Shown piece by piece: positions 1 through 7,208 of a DNA stretch of 33,808 bases. The first letter of the stretch is position 1, and each line of letters begins with the position of its first letter. The notes beneath the pieces were generated by a model. It saw nothing but the letters and a program-made list of their open reading frames with translations. It made no database searches and was not told where the DNA came from. The DNA is from Acidobacteriaceae bacterium (GTDB lineage Bacteria; Acidobacteriota; Terriglobia; Terriglobales; Acidobacteriaceae): the NCBI GenBank assembly GCA_003132445.1, contig PKXU01000152.1, positions 123,678-157,485 on the forward strand, written 5' to 3'. Both the position numbers and the translations under genes were made by a program.

Positions 1-705
1 GACGCCGTCGCGAGCCAGTGCCTTCGCCACTTGGCCAAAGCGTTCCGCTGGCCATCGTTTCGCTCCCCAGCCCGCACCGGGAGTCGCAATCGCAAACTCG
101 CCAATGCCTGCCGCCATCAATTGCTGAGCAATACGCTGCTCTGCCTCGATGCAGCGGGGAAACTGCACTACCGGCACCTTCATCCTTGTCTGAGTGATTG
201 CCTCAACCAGGGAAAGATTCTGTTCGATCACGTGCGTTCCCCGCGCAATCACCGCACGCGTGTACCACAAACTGGCCGGCGATTCACGCGGTTCTGCGGC
301 GCCATAAATTACACTCGCGCCCGACCAGCGCGCCAGTACCGCCGACCGAATCGCTCCCTGCAAATCGACGGCCACGTCATAGTGCGCAGCGCGAACATCG
401 TTCCATGTTTTTGCGATCTGCTGCAATGTCGAAATCGTCCACAGCGACTTCCGCCAGCCAGCCAGATTCACCATGTGCACCCAATCGACCAGAGGCCTCT
501 GCGCAGATCGTGGTCCGCGCCGCCGGGTTCCGGGAGCGCATAAAAGTTCCGCCCATCGCTCCTCGATCAGCCATCCAATTGTCGCCTGCGGAAATGCATC
601 GCGCAGAGCCTGTGCGGCAGGCAACGTATGGATCACGTCGCCCATGGCGCTCAGGCGCACAATGAGCAATCTTTCGATTCTCGCGCCCTCCGCTGCCACG
701 CTCAA
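1..705 (-). CDS. waaC: Glycosyltransferase family 9, probable LPS heptosyltransferase I (partial at window edge)
   Basis: It should transfer ADP-activated heptose onto the Kdo/lipid A core on the cytoplasmic face of the inner membrane. The first 235 codons are present; the C-terminus lies beyond the left edge. The N-terminal nucleotide-sugar fold shows RLSAMGDVIHTLPA at about residues 14-27, and the GT9 motif PGAGWGAKRWPAERF lies near residue 220. The start is taken as TTG at 705, which overlaps the preceding TGA (TTGA) and has GAGG 5 bases upstream. GTG at 699 is the alternative. It is the last visible gene of the waaA-lpxK-rfaE1-rfaE2 operon, directly after the two enzymes that make its ADP-heptose donor, which supports the role. 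WaaC rather than WaaF is an inference from position and motif style; the GT9 assignment is firm. Confidence 0.85.
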   Translation of the reverse strand, partial: MSVAAEGARIERLLIVRLSAMGDVIHTLPAAQALRDAFPQATIGWLIEERWAELLCAPGTRRRGPRSAQRPLVDWVHMVNLAGWRKSLWTISTLQQIAKTWNDVRAAHYDVAVDLQGAIRSAVLARWSGASVIYGAAEPRESPASLWYTRAVIARGTHVIEQNLSLVEAITQTRMKVPVVQFPRCIEAEQRIAQQLMAAGIGEFAIATPGAGWGAKRWPAERFGQVAKALARDGV

Positions 706-1208
706 GATTTCCTCGGCGAAAGCCGCGCGCGGATGATCGCGCTGGTGGAGTGGTGTTTTGCGTCTCCGACAATCTCGACTCGCCCGCCACACTCCATCAT
801 CGCGTCGCGCTCGGGAACGGAGTCGGCCGTGTAGTCCGTGCCTTTAGCCTGAATGTCTGGGCGAATCTCGCGAATGATCGCGCGCACGTCGAGTTCAGAA
901 AAGATGACGACTGCATCCACGTCGGCGAGCGCAGCCACAATCTCGGCGCGCTCTTCCGCTGGCATGATTGGACGGCCTTCACCCTTCAGTTTCTGCACCG
1001 ATTCGTCGGAGTTGATGGCGACGACCAATCTACCGCCAATCGCCTTGGCTCCGTGCAAGTAGCGCACGTGGCCCACATGCAGCAGATCGAAGGCGCCATT
1101 GGCCAGCGTGATGCGTTCGCCGGCGCGGCGCCATCCCTGTACGCGCTGGCGCAGTTCTTCGCGGCTCAGAATTTTAGTTTGCAACGTCGCTTTCCCGAGA
1201 AAGTTCAA
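702..1208 (-). CDS. rfaE2: D-glycero-beta-D-manno-heptose 1-phosphate adenylyltransferase
   Basis: It adenylylates heptose-1-phosphate to ADP-D,D-heptose for LPS core synthesis. At 168 residues it matches a stand-alone RfaE2, the C-terminal half of E. coli HldE. The nucleotidyltransferase signature GAFDLLHVGHVRYL (HxGH type) is at about residues 39-52, and the second conserved region with IMPAEERAEIVAAL follows near residue 100. The start is TTG at 1208; it overlaps the rfaE1 TGA stop as TTGA and has only a weak purine tract upstream, so translational coupling is likely. The gene ends in another TTGA overlap with the heptosyltransferase. Assignment is strong because kinase and adenylyltransferase are adjacent. 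Confidence 0.93.
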   Translation of the reverse strand: MNFLGKATLQTKILSREELRQRVQGWRRAGERITLANGAFDLLHVGHVRYLHGAKAIGGRLVVAINSDESVQKLKGEGRPIMPAEERAEIVAALADVDAVVIFSELDVRAIIREIRPDIQAKGTDYTADSVPERDAMMECGGRVEIVGDAKHHSTSAIIRARLSPRKS

Positions 1209-2239
1209 TGAGTTCTTGTGGCCGGCGGCGTCTGCTCAAGGGCGTGCAACAATTCCTCGCGCGAGACGGTTGCTGTGCCGCGCTTCATCACCACAATGCC
1301 ACCCGCATAGTTCGCCACTTGTGCCGCTTCTTCCGTGGTTGCCCCGGCGGCTAACGCTGCACTGAATGCCGCGATCACGGTGTCGCCCGCGCCGGTCACG
1401 TCCGCAACCTGGTCAGAGCCGACAATCGGAATGTCAACCGGCTTGTGCTTATGATCGAAGGCGATCATTCCGTCGCGCCCGCGAGTGATGAGCAGTGACT
1501 GCAGCTTCATGCGGGTGATGATCTCTTGCCCGGCGGAAACAGCCCGGTCCCAATCTTGCCCGATGCGAAGCCCGAGCGCCTCTTCCACTTCAGGCTCGTT
1601 GGGAGTGGCGGCGGTTGCGCCGGAATATTGCAACAGGCGATAGCGCGAATCAACCACGATTGGGGTCGATCCCAGCTTTCCTTTTTCCCGCAATGCAGTC
1701 ACGATCGCCGGAGTAGCGGCGCCGTAACCATAATCGGAAACCAGCAGCGCATCCGATGCACGCGCATAATTCCGCGCAGCCAGATACAGTTCACGGGTCA
1801 GATGAGCATTGGGCGCTTGCTGCGGCTCGCGGTCGACGCGCACTACCTGCTGACGCGCAGTGTGCGTCATCCCTGCCAGAATGCGGGTCTTCGTCACCGT
1901 GGTATAGGTTTTGTCCTTCAGCACGCCACTGACGGGGATGCGCTTGTGGCGAAAATATTTCAGCAATAGCCGGCCAGGCTCATCGTCGCCGACAATGCCG
2001 ACCGGAAGAACGTTGACTCCCAGATCGGCAAGATTATTCGCAGCGTTCGCCGCGCCGCCGGGAACCACGGCGCGCTCGCGGTGTTTCAGAATCAGAACCG
2101 GGGCCTCGCGTGAAACGCGCGAAATTTCCCCGAACACAAATTCGTCAGCGACCAGATCTCCCAATACAGTGATGGTGAGATTGGGGAACGCTTCGACGAT
2201 TTTCTTCAGCCGTTCGGTTTCTTTGAAATGTTTGGTCAT
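1205..2239 (-). CDS. rfaE1: D-glycero-beta-D-manno-heptose-7-phosphate kinase
   Basis: This PfkB/ribokinase-family kinase phosphorylates heptose-7-phosphate at C1, the first committed kinase step towards ADP-heptose. It has 344 residues, the size of the N-terminal half of HldE. Visible signatures are the early VLGDLVADEFVFG, the glycine-rich PGGAANAANNLADLG near residue 60 and the catalytic DVTGAGDTVIAAF near residue 280, whose Asp is the expected base. It starts with ATG at 2239, 45 bases after the lpxK stop and without an obvious Shine-Dalgarno sequence. It is split from the adenylyltransferase, unlike the fused enterobacterial HldE. Confidence 0.93.
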   Translation of the reverse strand: MTKHFKETERLKKIVEAFPNLTITVLGDLVADEFVFGEISRVSREAPVLILKHRERAVVPGGAANAANNLADLGVNVLPVGIVGDDEPGRLLLKYFRHKRIPVSGVLKDKTYTTVTKTRILAGMTHTARQQVVRVDREPQQAPNAHLTRELYLAARNYARASDALLVSDYGYGAATPAIVTALREKGKLGSTPIVVDSRYRLLQYSGATAATPNEPEVEEALGLRIGQDWDRAVSAGQEIITRMKLQSLLITRGRDGMIAFDHKHKPVDIPIVGSDQVADVTGAGDTVIAAFSAALAAGATTEEAAQVANYAGGIVVMKRGTATVSREELLHALEQTPPATRTH

Positions 2240-2284
2240 CGCTGCGCGTCAGACATTGGTACATCGCGACGAAGACAAATTCTC

Positions 2285-3229
2285 TCACGCCGGGCGTCTT
2301 CGTTCGGCGATCTTCTGCAGCATGGTATCGACTGCGTTAGCCGCGTCCTGCAATTCCATTTTTACCGGCACCACCGCGAGAGGTTCGAGCGCAGAGAGAT
2401 ATCCTCCCAGATTCACAGCGTCTTTCTCAGTAGTCACGAAGCCGCCAGCCTGGCTGCGCTGCTTTAGATCCAGCAACTCGCGAATGTCTTTTTCGCCGTA
2501 AGCATGATGATCGCGATAGAATGCCTGGCCGACCGGCTCGATATTGGCCGCACGAAGTTGCAAGACAAAATTCTGCGGCCGGGCGATGCCGCAGAAGACG
2601 ATCGGTTGTGGCGGAATATTGGTCGGCACAATACCACGCCGCACCCGCCACACGGTTTTTCCCTCGAGCGGAAATGAATCCGCCGCAGCACCGCTGGCGA
2701 GCACGACAGCATCGGCCCGCCGCAACGAACTCAACGGCTCGCGCAGCCGGCCGCCGGGAAGCAATTGGTCACTCGAATCCTGCGGAGTGACCAGAACAAT
2801 ATCGAAGTTGCGGGCCAGGGCTCGGTGCTGAAACCCGTCGTCGAGCAGGTGAAGTTGCGGACCGAATTTCGATTCGGCGAAGCGGCCAGCCTGGTAGCGA
2901 TCTTCTCCGACAATTACGGGCGTCTGTAACTTGCGCGCCAGCAAAAGCGGCTCATCGCCGAACTCCTGGGGCAGGCCTGCGGGATCGACCAGGCGGACTC
3001 CTTTCGATTTGCGCCCGTAGCCGCGCGACAGAATATCAAAACGAATTCCGCGTGCCTCGAGCAGATCGCCTAAGAGCAGCACGAACGGAGTCTTTCCGGA
3101 CCCTCCCGCAGAAAGATTGCCCACGCTTACCACCGGGCCTTGCAACTGGCGGCAGCGGATAAGGTTTCGATCATAGAACGCATTGCGCGTCCGCACTACG
3201 CCGCCGTAAATGGTTGAGAGAGGATTCAA
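2285..3229 (-). CDS. lpxK: Tetraacyldisaccharide 4'-kinase (lipid A kinase)
   Basis: It phosphorylates the 4' position of the lipid A disaccharide precursor at the inner membrane, before Kdo addition by WaaA. The 314-residue length is normal for LpxK. The Walker A region VSVGNLSAGGSGKTPFV is at about residues 35-51, and HLLDDGFQHRALARNFDIVL, the family's DDGxQH motif, lies near residue 128. The start is TTG at 3229, overlapping the waaA TGA stop (TTGA), with no good Shine-Dalgarno sequence; this fits termination-reinitiation coupling. The order waaA-lpxK matches the biochemical neighbours of the lipid A/Kdo pathway. Confidence 0.94.
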   Translation of the reverse strand: MNPLSTIYGGVVRTRNAFYDRNLIRCRQLQGPVVSVGNLSAGGSGKTPFVLLLGDLLEARGIRFDILSRGYGRKSKGVRLVDPAGLPQEFGDEPLLLARKLQTPVIVGEDRYQAGRFAESKFGPQLHLLDDGFQHRALARNFDIVLVTPQDSSDQLLPGGRLREPLSSLRRADAVVLASGAAADSFPLEGKTVWRVRRGIVPTNIPPQPIVFCGIARPQNFVLQLRAANIEPVGQAFYRDHHAYGEKDIRELLDLKQRSQAGGFVTTEKDAVNLGGYLSALEPLAVVPVKMELQDAANAVDTMLQKIAERRRPA

Positions 3230-4617
3230 TCGGGATGCGCGGCTTGCGCCGAAGCCGCCAGAGGATGCTCGTGCTCAGCCATCAACGTCTTCAGCGCTTG
3301 CAATGTACGCACTGTAGCGCCCCTTTGCGACCGGATGGTCTCTTGTGCACGCTGGCCAAGAGCCATCCTTTCGGCGTCATCGGCGAGCAGTTGCATCAGT
3401 GTTAAAGGCAGCTCGGCCAAAGTTACGATCCGAACGGCGTCACGGCTGCGAAACAACTCCACGATGTCGCGGAAATTTTCCGTGTGAGTTCCGGTCACAA
3501 TGGCGACACCGTGCTGCGCCGGCTCGATAATATTGTGTCCGCCGCGCGGCACCAGGCTACCGCCTACAAAGGCCACGTCGGCCAAAGCATAGAGTGCTGC
3601 TAGTTCGCCGATGGAATCCAGCAGAAGCACGGTTCCCGGCAGCGCTTCCCCCTGCCACTGAGAGCGTCGGAGAAATGGGATGCCCAACTGCCGCACAAGA
3701 ATGGCAACCTCATCGAAGCGCTCAGGATGCCGCGGCGCCAGAATCATCACCGCGCGCGGATGCCCGACGCGCAAATTCTCAAAAGCCTTGAGCAGCGGCG
3801 GTTCCTCATCTTCTACGGTGCTGCCACACACCAATACGGGCCCGGCACTCTGCTGGTCCAGAGATCGGCGAAGGCTCTCCACGATGGGCAGGGAAGCGGG
3901 CAAGCTCAGGTCGAACTTGAGATTTCCCGTGACCTGCACGCGCTGGGCTGCGGCGCCGATCGCCTGCAGACGAGCGCTATCATCTTCCGTCTGTGCCAGG
4001 AACAGGTCGACTTGCATGAGCATTTTTCGAAGAGCCCATTGGAAGCGGCGATAGTTCGGCCAGGACCGGTCGGAGATACGCGCATTGACGACTGCGATGC
4101 GCGCTCCGCTGGCGTGGGCCAGGCGCAGAAAATTTGGCCAGAACTCAGTTTCGGCGAGCACGACTAACTCTGGTTGCAAAGCTCGAAGGTATGGCCGAAT
4201 CGCGAAGGCAAAGTCCATGGGAAAGTAAAACACATTTTCTTCGCCAAAGCGTTTGCGCGCGAGCATCTGCCCCGTATCGGTGGTTGTCGAAACCAGCACT
4301 CGATGCTGCGGGAAACTTCGCCGCATCTGCTCCACCAATCCGCTGACGGCGAGCACTTCGCCGAGAGAAACCGCATGGATCCAGAGGACGCGGGGCAACG
4401 GCTCCGACCTGGCGCGGATCTTTCCTGGTCGCGGCCCTAATCGCGGCGGAACTTTGCCCATTCGCTCGGCGAGTCCACTGCGATACTTGCCGCGCCGCAA
4501 AATCTGATAGAGCCAGTAAGGCAGGCTCAATACCATTGCCAGCGCCAGCACCAGACTGTAGAGGAAGTAGCTCAAGCTGAGCCATTCTAAACCGACTGGT
4601 TGGCACTGCGTGTCCAC
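3226..4617 (-). CDS. waaA: 3-deoxy-D-manno-octulosonic acid (Kdo) transferase
   Basis: It transfers Kdo from CMP-Kdo to lipid IVA. A membrane anchor (YFLYSLVLALAMVLSLPYWLY) comes first. It is followed by WIHAVSLGEVLAVSGL, with the probable catalytic Glu in SLGE, then LAETEFWPNFLR, and the CMP-Kdo binding region GGSLVPRGGHNIIEPA near residue 350. The frame is open upstream to 4791, but the extra residues are Arg-rich, look non-coding and overlap the divergent gene. GTG at 4617 has a purine-rich tract upstream; TTG at 4575 is the alternative. It is the first gene of the LPS core operon. Function is well supported, the exact start less so. Confidence 0.9.
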   Translation of the reverse strand: MDTQCQPVGLEWLSLSYFLYSLVLALAMVLSLPYWLYQILRRGKYRSGLAERMGKVPPRLGPRPGKIRARSEPLPRVLWIHAVSLGEVLAVSGLVEQMRRSFPQHRVLVSTTTDTGQMLARKRFGEENVFYFPMDFAFAIRPYLRALQPELVVLAETEFWPNFLRLAHASGARIAVVNARISDRSWPNYRRFQWALRKMLMQVDLFLAQTEDDSARLQAIGAAAQRVQVTGNLKFDLSLPASLPIVESLRRSLDQQSAGPVLVCGSTVEDEEPPLLKAFENLRVGHPRAVMILAPRHPERFDEVAILVRQLGIPFLRRSQWQGEALPGTVLLLDSIGELAALYALADVAFVGGSLVPRGGHNIIEPAQHGVAIVTGTHTENFRDIVELFRSRDAVRIVTLAELPLTLMQLLADDAERMALGQRAQETIRSQRGATVRTLQALKTLMAEHEHPLAASAQAAHPD

Positions 4618-4675
4618 TCTTCTTCTTTGCAAATGAGGAATGTCTTGATTGGCGGAGGCTTCTATAATTGCGGAA

Positions 4676-5365
4676 ATGCCATTCCTGGCCTCACGATTCC
4701 TCCGCCGCTCGGTCCTTCGTTCAGCGCGCCATTCTGTGCTTGCGACTCTGTGCCTGGGATTATTTTTTTCGACAGTGGTCGTGGCTAGCAAGAACTTCGT
4801 GAAGCCGGTGGCGAAGGCAGCGATTAATTATCCCGCGCACGACTTTCATCGCGACTCACAAGTTGCCATTGCCGCCGACCCCTACGACACGGCGGAAAAG
4901 GCAAAGATCTTTTCGGTGGACTTTGCGGCGCACGGCTTTCTTCCTATCTTTTTCGTCGTGACCAATGATGGCGATCAGCCCGTTTCCATTGCCAATATGG
5001 AAATCACGTTCATCACCGCCAATCATTCCAAGCTTACTCCCGTTCCTGCGAACGACTTATACCGGAGGCTCTCGAATCCGCAAGCCAGCACGCGGCCGAA
5101 CCCGCTTCCGCTGCCCCGTAAAGTAAAAGGCACGGTCAGTCAAAAAGAAATGGAAGAGATCGAGTCCTCGCAATTCGCTGCCAAGGCAGTCGAGCCCCAT
5201 GGAACGCAATCGGGTTTCCTGTTTTTTGACGTGGGCGGCATTACGTCGCCTTTAGCTGGGGCGAACATCGATATTACTGGCGTAAACGACGCCAAGGGCA
5301 ACGAACTGATGTATTTCGAAATCCCAGTCGATCAGTATCTGAATGCGGCGCAGAAGACGCATTAG
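4676..5365 (+). CDS. Exported protein of unknown function
   Basis: It encodes 229 residues with a basic N-terminus and a hydrophobic stretch (LATLCLGLFFSTVVVA) that reads as a signal peptide ending near residue 37. The mature part carries a segment resembling an extracellular Ig-like or DUF-type beta domain (FFVVTNDGDQPVSIANMEI), followed by a Pro-rich link and a second conserved-looking part (GFLFFDVGGITSPLAGANIDITG). ATG at 4676 is chosen because it directly precedes the signal sequence; an in-frame TTG lies at 4649. It is divergent from waaA across about 58 bases. I do not recognise the family. Confidence 0.75.
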   Translation: MPFLASRFLRRSVLRSARHSVLATLCLGLFFSTVVVASKNFVKPVAKAAINYPAHDFHRDSQVAIAADPYDTAEKAKIFSVDFAAHGFLPIFFVVTNDGDQPVSIANMEITFITANHSKLTPVPANDLYRRLSNPQASTRPNPLPLPRKVKGTVSQKEMEEIESSQFAAKAVEPHGTQSGFLFFDVGGITSPLAGANIDITGVNDAKGNELMYFEIPVDQYLNAAQKTH

Positions 5366-5370
5366 AGGCG

Positions 5371-5483
5371 GACGTCAGACTTCGGACTTCAGACCTCAGA
5401 CTTCAGGCCTCGGCCCCTGACATCTGCCTACTAGAATCCGAGGTCCACAGTCTGAGGTCTGCGGTCCGAGGTCCGAAGTCCGG
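5371..5483. repeat. Long imperfect inverted repeat of CAGACTTC-type words
   Basis: The left arm (about 5375-5412) repeats words such as CAGACTTC, GGACTTC and CAGACCT. The right arm (about 5438-5482) is its imperfect reverse complement (GTCTGAGGTCTG, GGTCCGAAGTCCG). The loop is about 25 bases. The element sits between an exported protein and the aldo/keto reductase gene, both on the plus strand, and could act as a terminator or RNA-processing hairpin. It has no T-run. Confidence 0.75.
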
Positions 5484-5548
5484 TTCTGGTCGTGGATTCC
5501 GGCAGACATTAGCGTTATTGTAGAGGCGTTCAGAATTCGGAGGTCTTT

Positions 5549-6637
5549 ATGAGCAAACCTAAATCGCACTCGCCATCTGGCAGCGATCGCCGAAGTTTTC
5601 TTAAAGCAGGTGGACTAGCAACTGCGGCCATTCTAGGCTCGGCCGCTGTTCCGAATGTGGCGCACGCCCAGTCCAATGCGTCTCCTCACGCGGCGCCCGC
5701 AAACTCGGTAACGCCGAGCGCCATGCCTACGCGAAACCTCGGCAAGACCGGATACAAGGTAGGCATATTCAGCCTGGGAGGTCAGGCTGCGCTCGAGAAG
5801 GCGAACAACGAGGCCGTCGCTGTGCCGATCATCGAAAAAGCTCTCGACCTGGGCGTGAACTATATCGACACGTCTTCGATTTATGGCGGCCCCGAGCGCT
5901 GGAGCGAGCAATACGTTGGCAATGTGATGCAGCACCGGCGCCGCGACGCGTTTCTCGCGACCAAAACGAAAGAGCGCACGCGCGACGGTTCGATGCGGAT
6001 GATCGAAACCTCGCTCAAGCTTTTGCAGACCGATCACGTCGACTTATGGCAATTGCACGACATCGGCACGATGACGGATATCAACGAGATTTTCGCCAAG
6101 GGTGGAGCGATGGAAGCATTGCTCGAAGCTCGCGACCAGAAGATTGTGCGCTATCTCGGCATCACCGGACACTACCGGCCCGACGCGCTGATCGAAGCGA
6201 TTCATCGGCATCCGTTCGACACGATTCTGATGGCGGTGAATGCCGCCGATCCGCATCACTACAGCTTTTCCGAGCAACTGCTGCCGCTGGCTGTGGAGAA
6301 ACAGATGGGCATCATTGGAATGAAAGTTCCAGCGCGTGGACGCATTCTTTCGTCCTGGACACCTCCGCCCATCGAACAGCAGAAACACATGTGGGAAGGG
6401 ATGGTGCTGGCGCCGACCGCGGGCACGCTGGATATGAGGCAGGCGATGTATTACTCGCTGTCGCTGCCAGTGAGCACGGTCATCATCGGATGCGATTCCA
6501 TTCTGCAGCTGGAACAGAACGTTCAGCTGGCGCGGGAATTCACTCCACTCAATCAGCAGCAAATGGCGGCGCTCACCGAGAAGGCGCAGCCAGTGGCGAA
6601 GCAGTCGCTCTTCTTCCGGTTTTACGAGCGGGCGTAG
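5549..6637 (+). CDS. Tat-exported aldo/keto reductase family protein
   Basis: This is a predicted NADPH-dependent oxidoreductase of unknown substrate, sent to the periplasm. The N-terminus has a twin-arginine signal (SDRRSFLKAGGLATAAILG, residues about 11-29) with a likely AxA cleavage site after NVAHA. The AKR barrel follows: VNYIDTSSIYGGPERWSE supplies the tetrad Asp and Tyr, FLATKTK the Lys and LWQLHDIG the His. At 362 residues it is an AKR domain plus signal peptide. ATG at 5549 has GGAGG 6 bases upstream. It stands alone on the plus strand. A cofactor-loaded enzyme exported by Tat is consistent with the family; the substrate cannot be inferred. Confidence 0.9.
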   Translation: MSKPKSHSPSGSDRRSFLKAGGLATAAILGSAAVPNVAHAQSNASPHAAPANSVTPSAMPTRNLGKTGYKVGIFSLGGQAALEKANNEAVAVPIIEKALDLGVNYIDTSSIYGGPERWSEQYVGNVMQHRRRDAFLATKTKERTRDGSMRMIETSLKLLQTDHVDLWQLHDIGTMTDINEIFAKGGAMEALLEARDQKIVRYLGITGHYRPDALIEAIHRHPFDTILMAVNAADPHHYSFSEQLLPLAVEKQMGIIGMKVPARGRILSSWTPPPIEQQKHMWEGMVLAPTAGTLDMRQAMYYSLSLPVSTVIIGCDSILQLEQNVQLAREFTPLNQQQMAALTEKAQPVAKQSLFFRFYERA

Positions 6638-6663
6638 TTCAGAAAATCTCACTCCTCTCATGA

Positions 6664-6716
6664 AGCGGGTTTTTCCTGAAAAGGAAAAGCCCCTTAAGAG
6701 GTGCTTCTCTTAAGAG
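6664..6716. terminator. Two stem-loops after the aldo/keto reductase gene
   Basis: One stem pairs GGGTTTTTCCT with AGGAAAAGCCC around TGAA (about 6667-6694). A second pairs CTTAAGAG with CTCTTAAG around GTGCTT (about 6695-6716). On the minus strand the second stem is followed by GGGGCTTTTCCTTTT, so it could also terminate the small minus-strand reading frame at 6762-6800. They lie 30-80 bases after the reductase stop. A T-rich tail is missing on the plus strand. Confidence 0.45.
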
Positions 6717-6761
6717 GCCAGTGAAATTCGTGGTGGTTGCGAGGTATCGTCTCGCCGACGG

Positions 6762-6800
6762 TTAGTGTTTCTTCTTTTTTGCCTTCTTCTTCGTTGCCAT
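6762..6800 (-). CDS. Possible 12-residue lysine-rich peptide
   Basis: The frame reads MATKKKAKKKKH and then TAA. Its ATG is preceded by GGAGGAA at 6806-6812 (minus-strand reading) with 5-bp spacing, one of the best ribosome binding sites in the window. It lies in a 570-base region without other genes. Eight of 12 residues are Lys, so a nucleic-acid-binding or leader-peptide role can be imagined but nothing proves it. A leader-like sensor of lysine supply is conceivable, although no lysine gene follows. It could also be a chance frame in an A-rich RNA. Confidence 0.4.
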   Translation of the reverse strand: MATKKKAKKKKH

Positions 6801-6910
6801 GAAGGTTCCTCCGTGAACGATTTTCCCTTGCAAAGGTTCTCGACTACGGGCCCTTGTACTTGGAGGATCAACCCTACTTGTAGTATGGGAAGATCCTATG
6901 TCACAAGATA

Positions 6911-6948
6911 TTGCGGCAGTATTAACAAAGTGTCAACATAATTTTGCA
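6911..6948 (-). promoter_or_regulatory. Candidate promoter upstream of the lysine-rich mini-frame
   Basis: The minus strand has a perfect TTGACA box (about 6933-6938) and, 17 bases downstream, CAATAT as a weak -10. It would drive transcription towards 6800 with a leader of about 100 bases. The -35 box is convincing, the -10 box is poor. Confidence 0.3.
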
Positions 6949-6984
6949 TTTTGGTGCGAATAAATTTCTGAGAGACGGCGGCGG

Positions 6985-7170
6985 ACTCGTCGTTTGTCGT
7001 TGGTCTTCGGTCGTCGTGAGGCGTTCGCTCTTCTTGCTAGTTGTTCTTGTTCGTTCTTCCCGCCTTCCTCATTGTTCGCGAAAGATTCAGTGCTGCGAGG
7101 CCCCCGCGAACGGCGAACGACCAACGACCAACCCCAACGCTGACGACCATCGATTGACAGCGAATGACCC
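6985..7170. repeat. Imperfect inverted repeat of GTCGTTGGTC-type words
   Basis: The left part (6989-7030) repeats GTCGTTTGTCGTTGGTC and TTCGGTCGTCG. The right part (7106-7168) carries the complement, GGCGAACGACCAACGACC, plus GACGACC and GCGAATGACC. About 75 bases separate the arms. It occupies most of the space in front of the hyuB-like gene and ends about 40 bases before its start. The design resembles the elements at 5371 and 12068, but the word is different. Confidence 0.65.
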
Positions 7171-7208
7171 GCCGAGCGGACGTACCGATTAGTAGTACAC
7201 TTCGGCCC

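Noticed and set aside
4663-4668. TATAAT box 8 bases before the ATG of the exported protein at 4676
   Set aside because: No -35 box fits at 16-18 bp, and a TATAAT here would make a nearly leaderless message. Too weak to list as a promoter.
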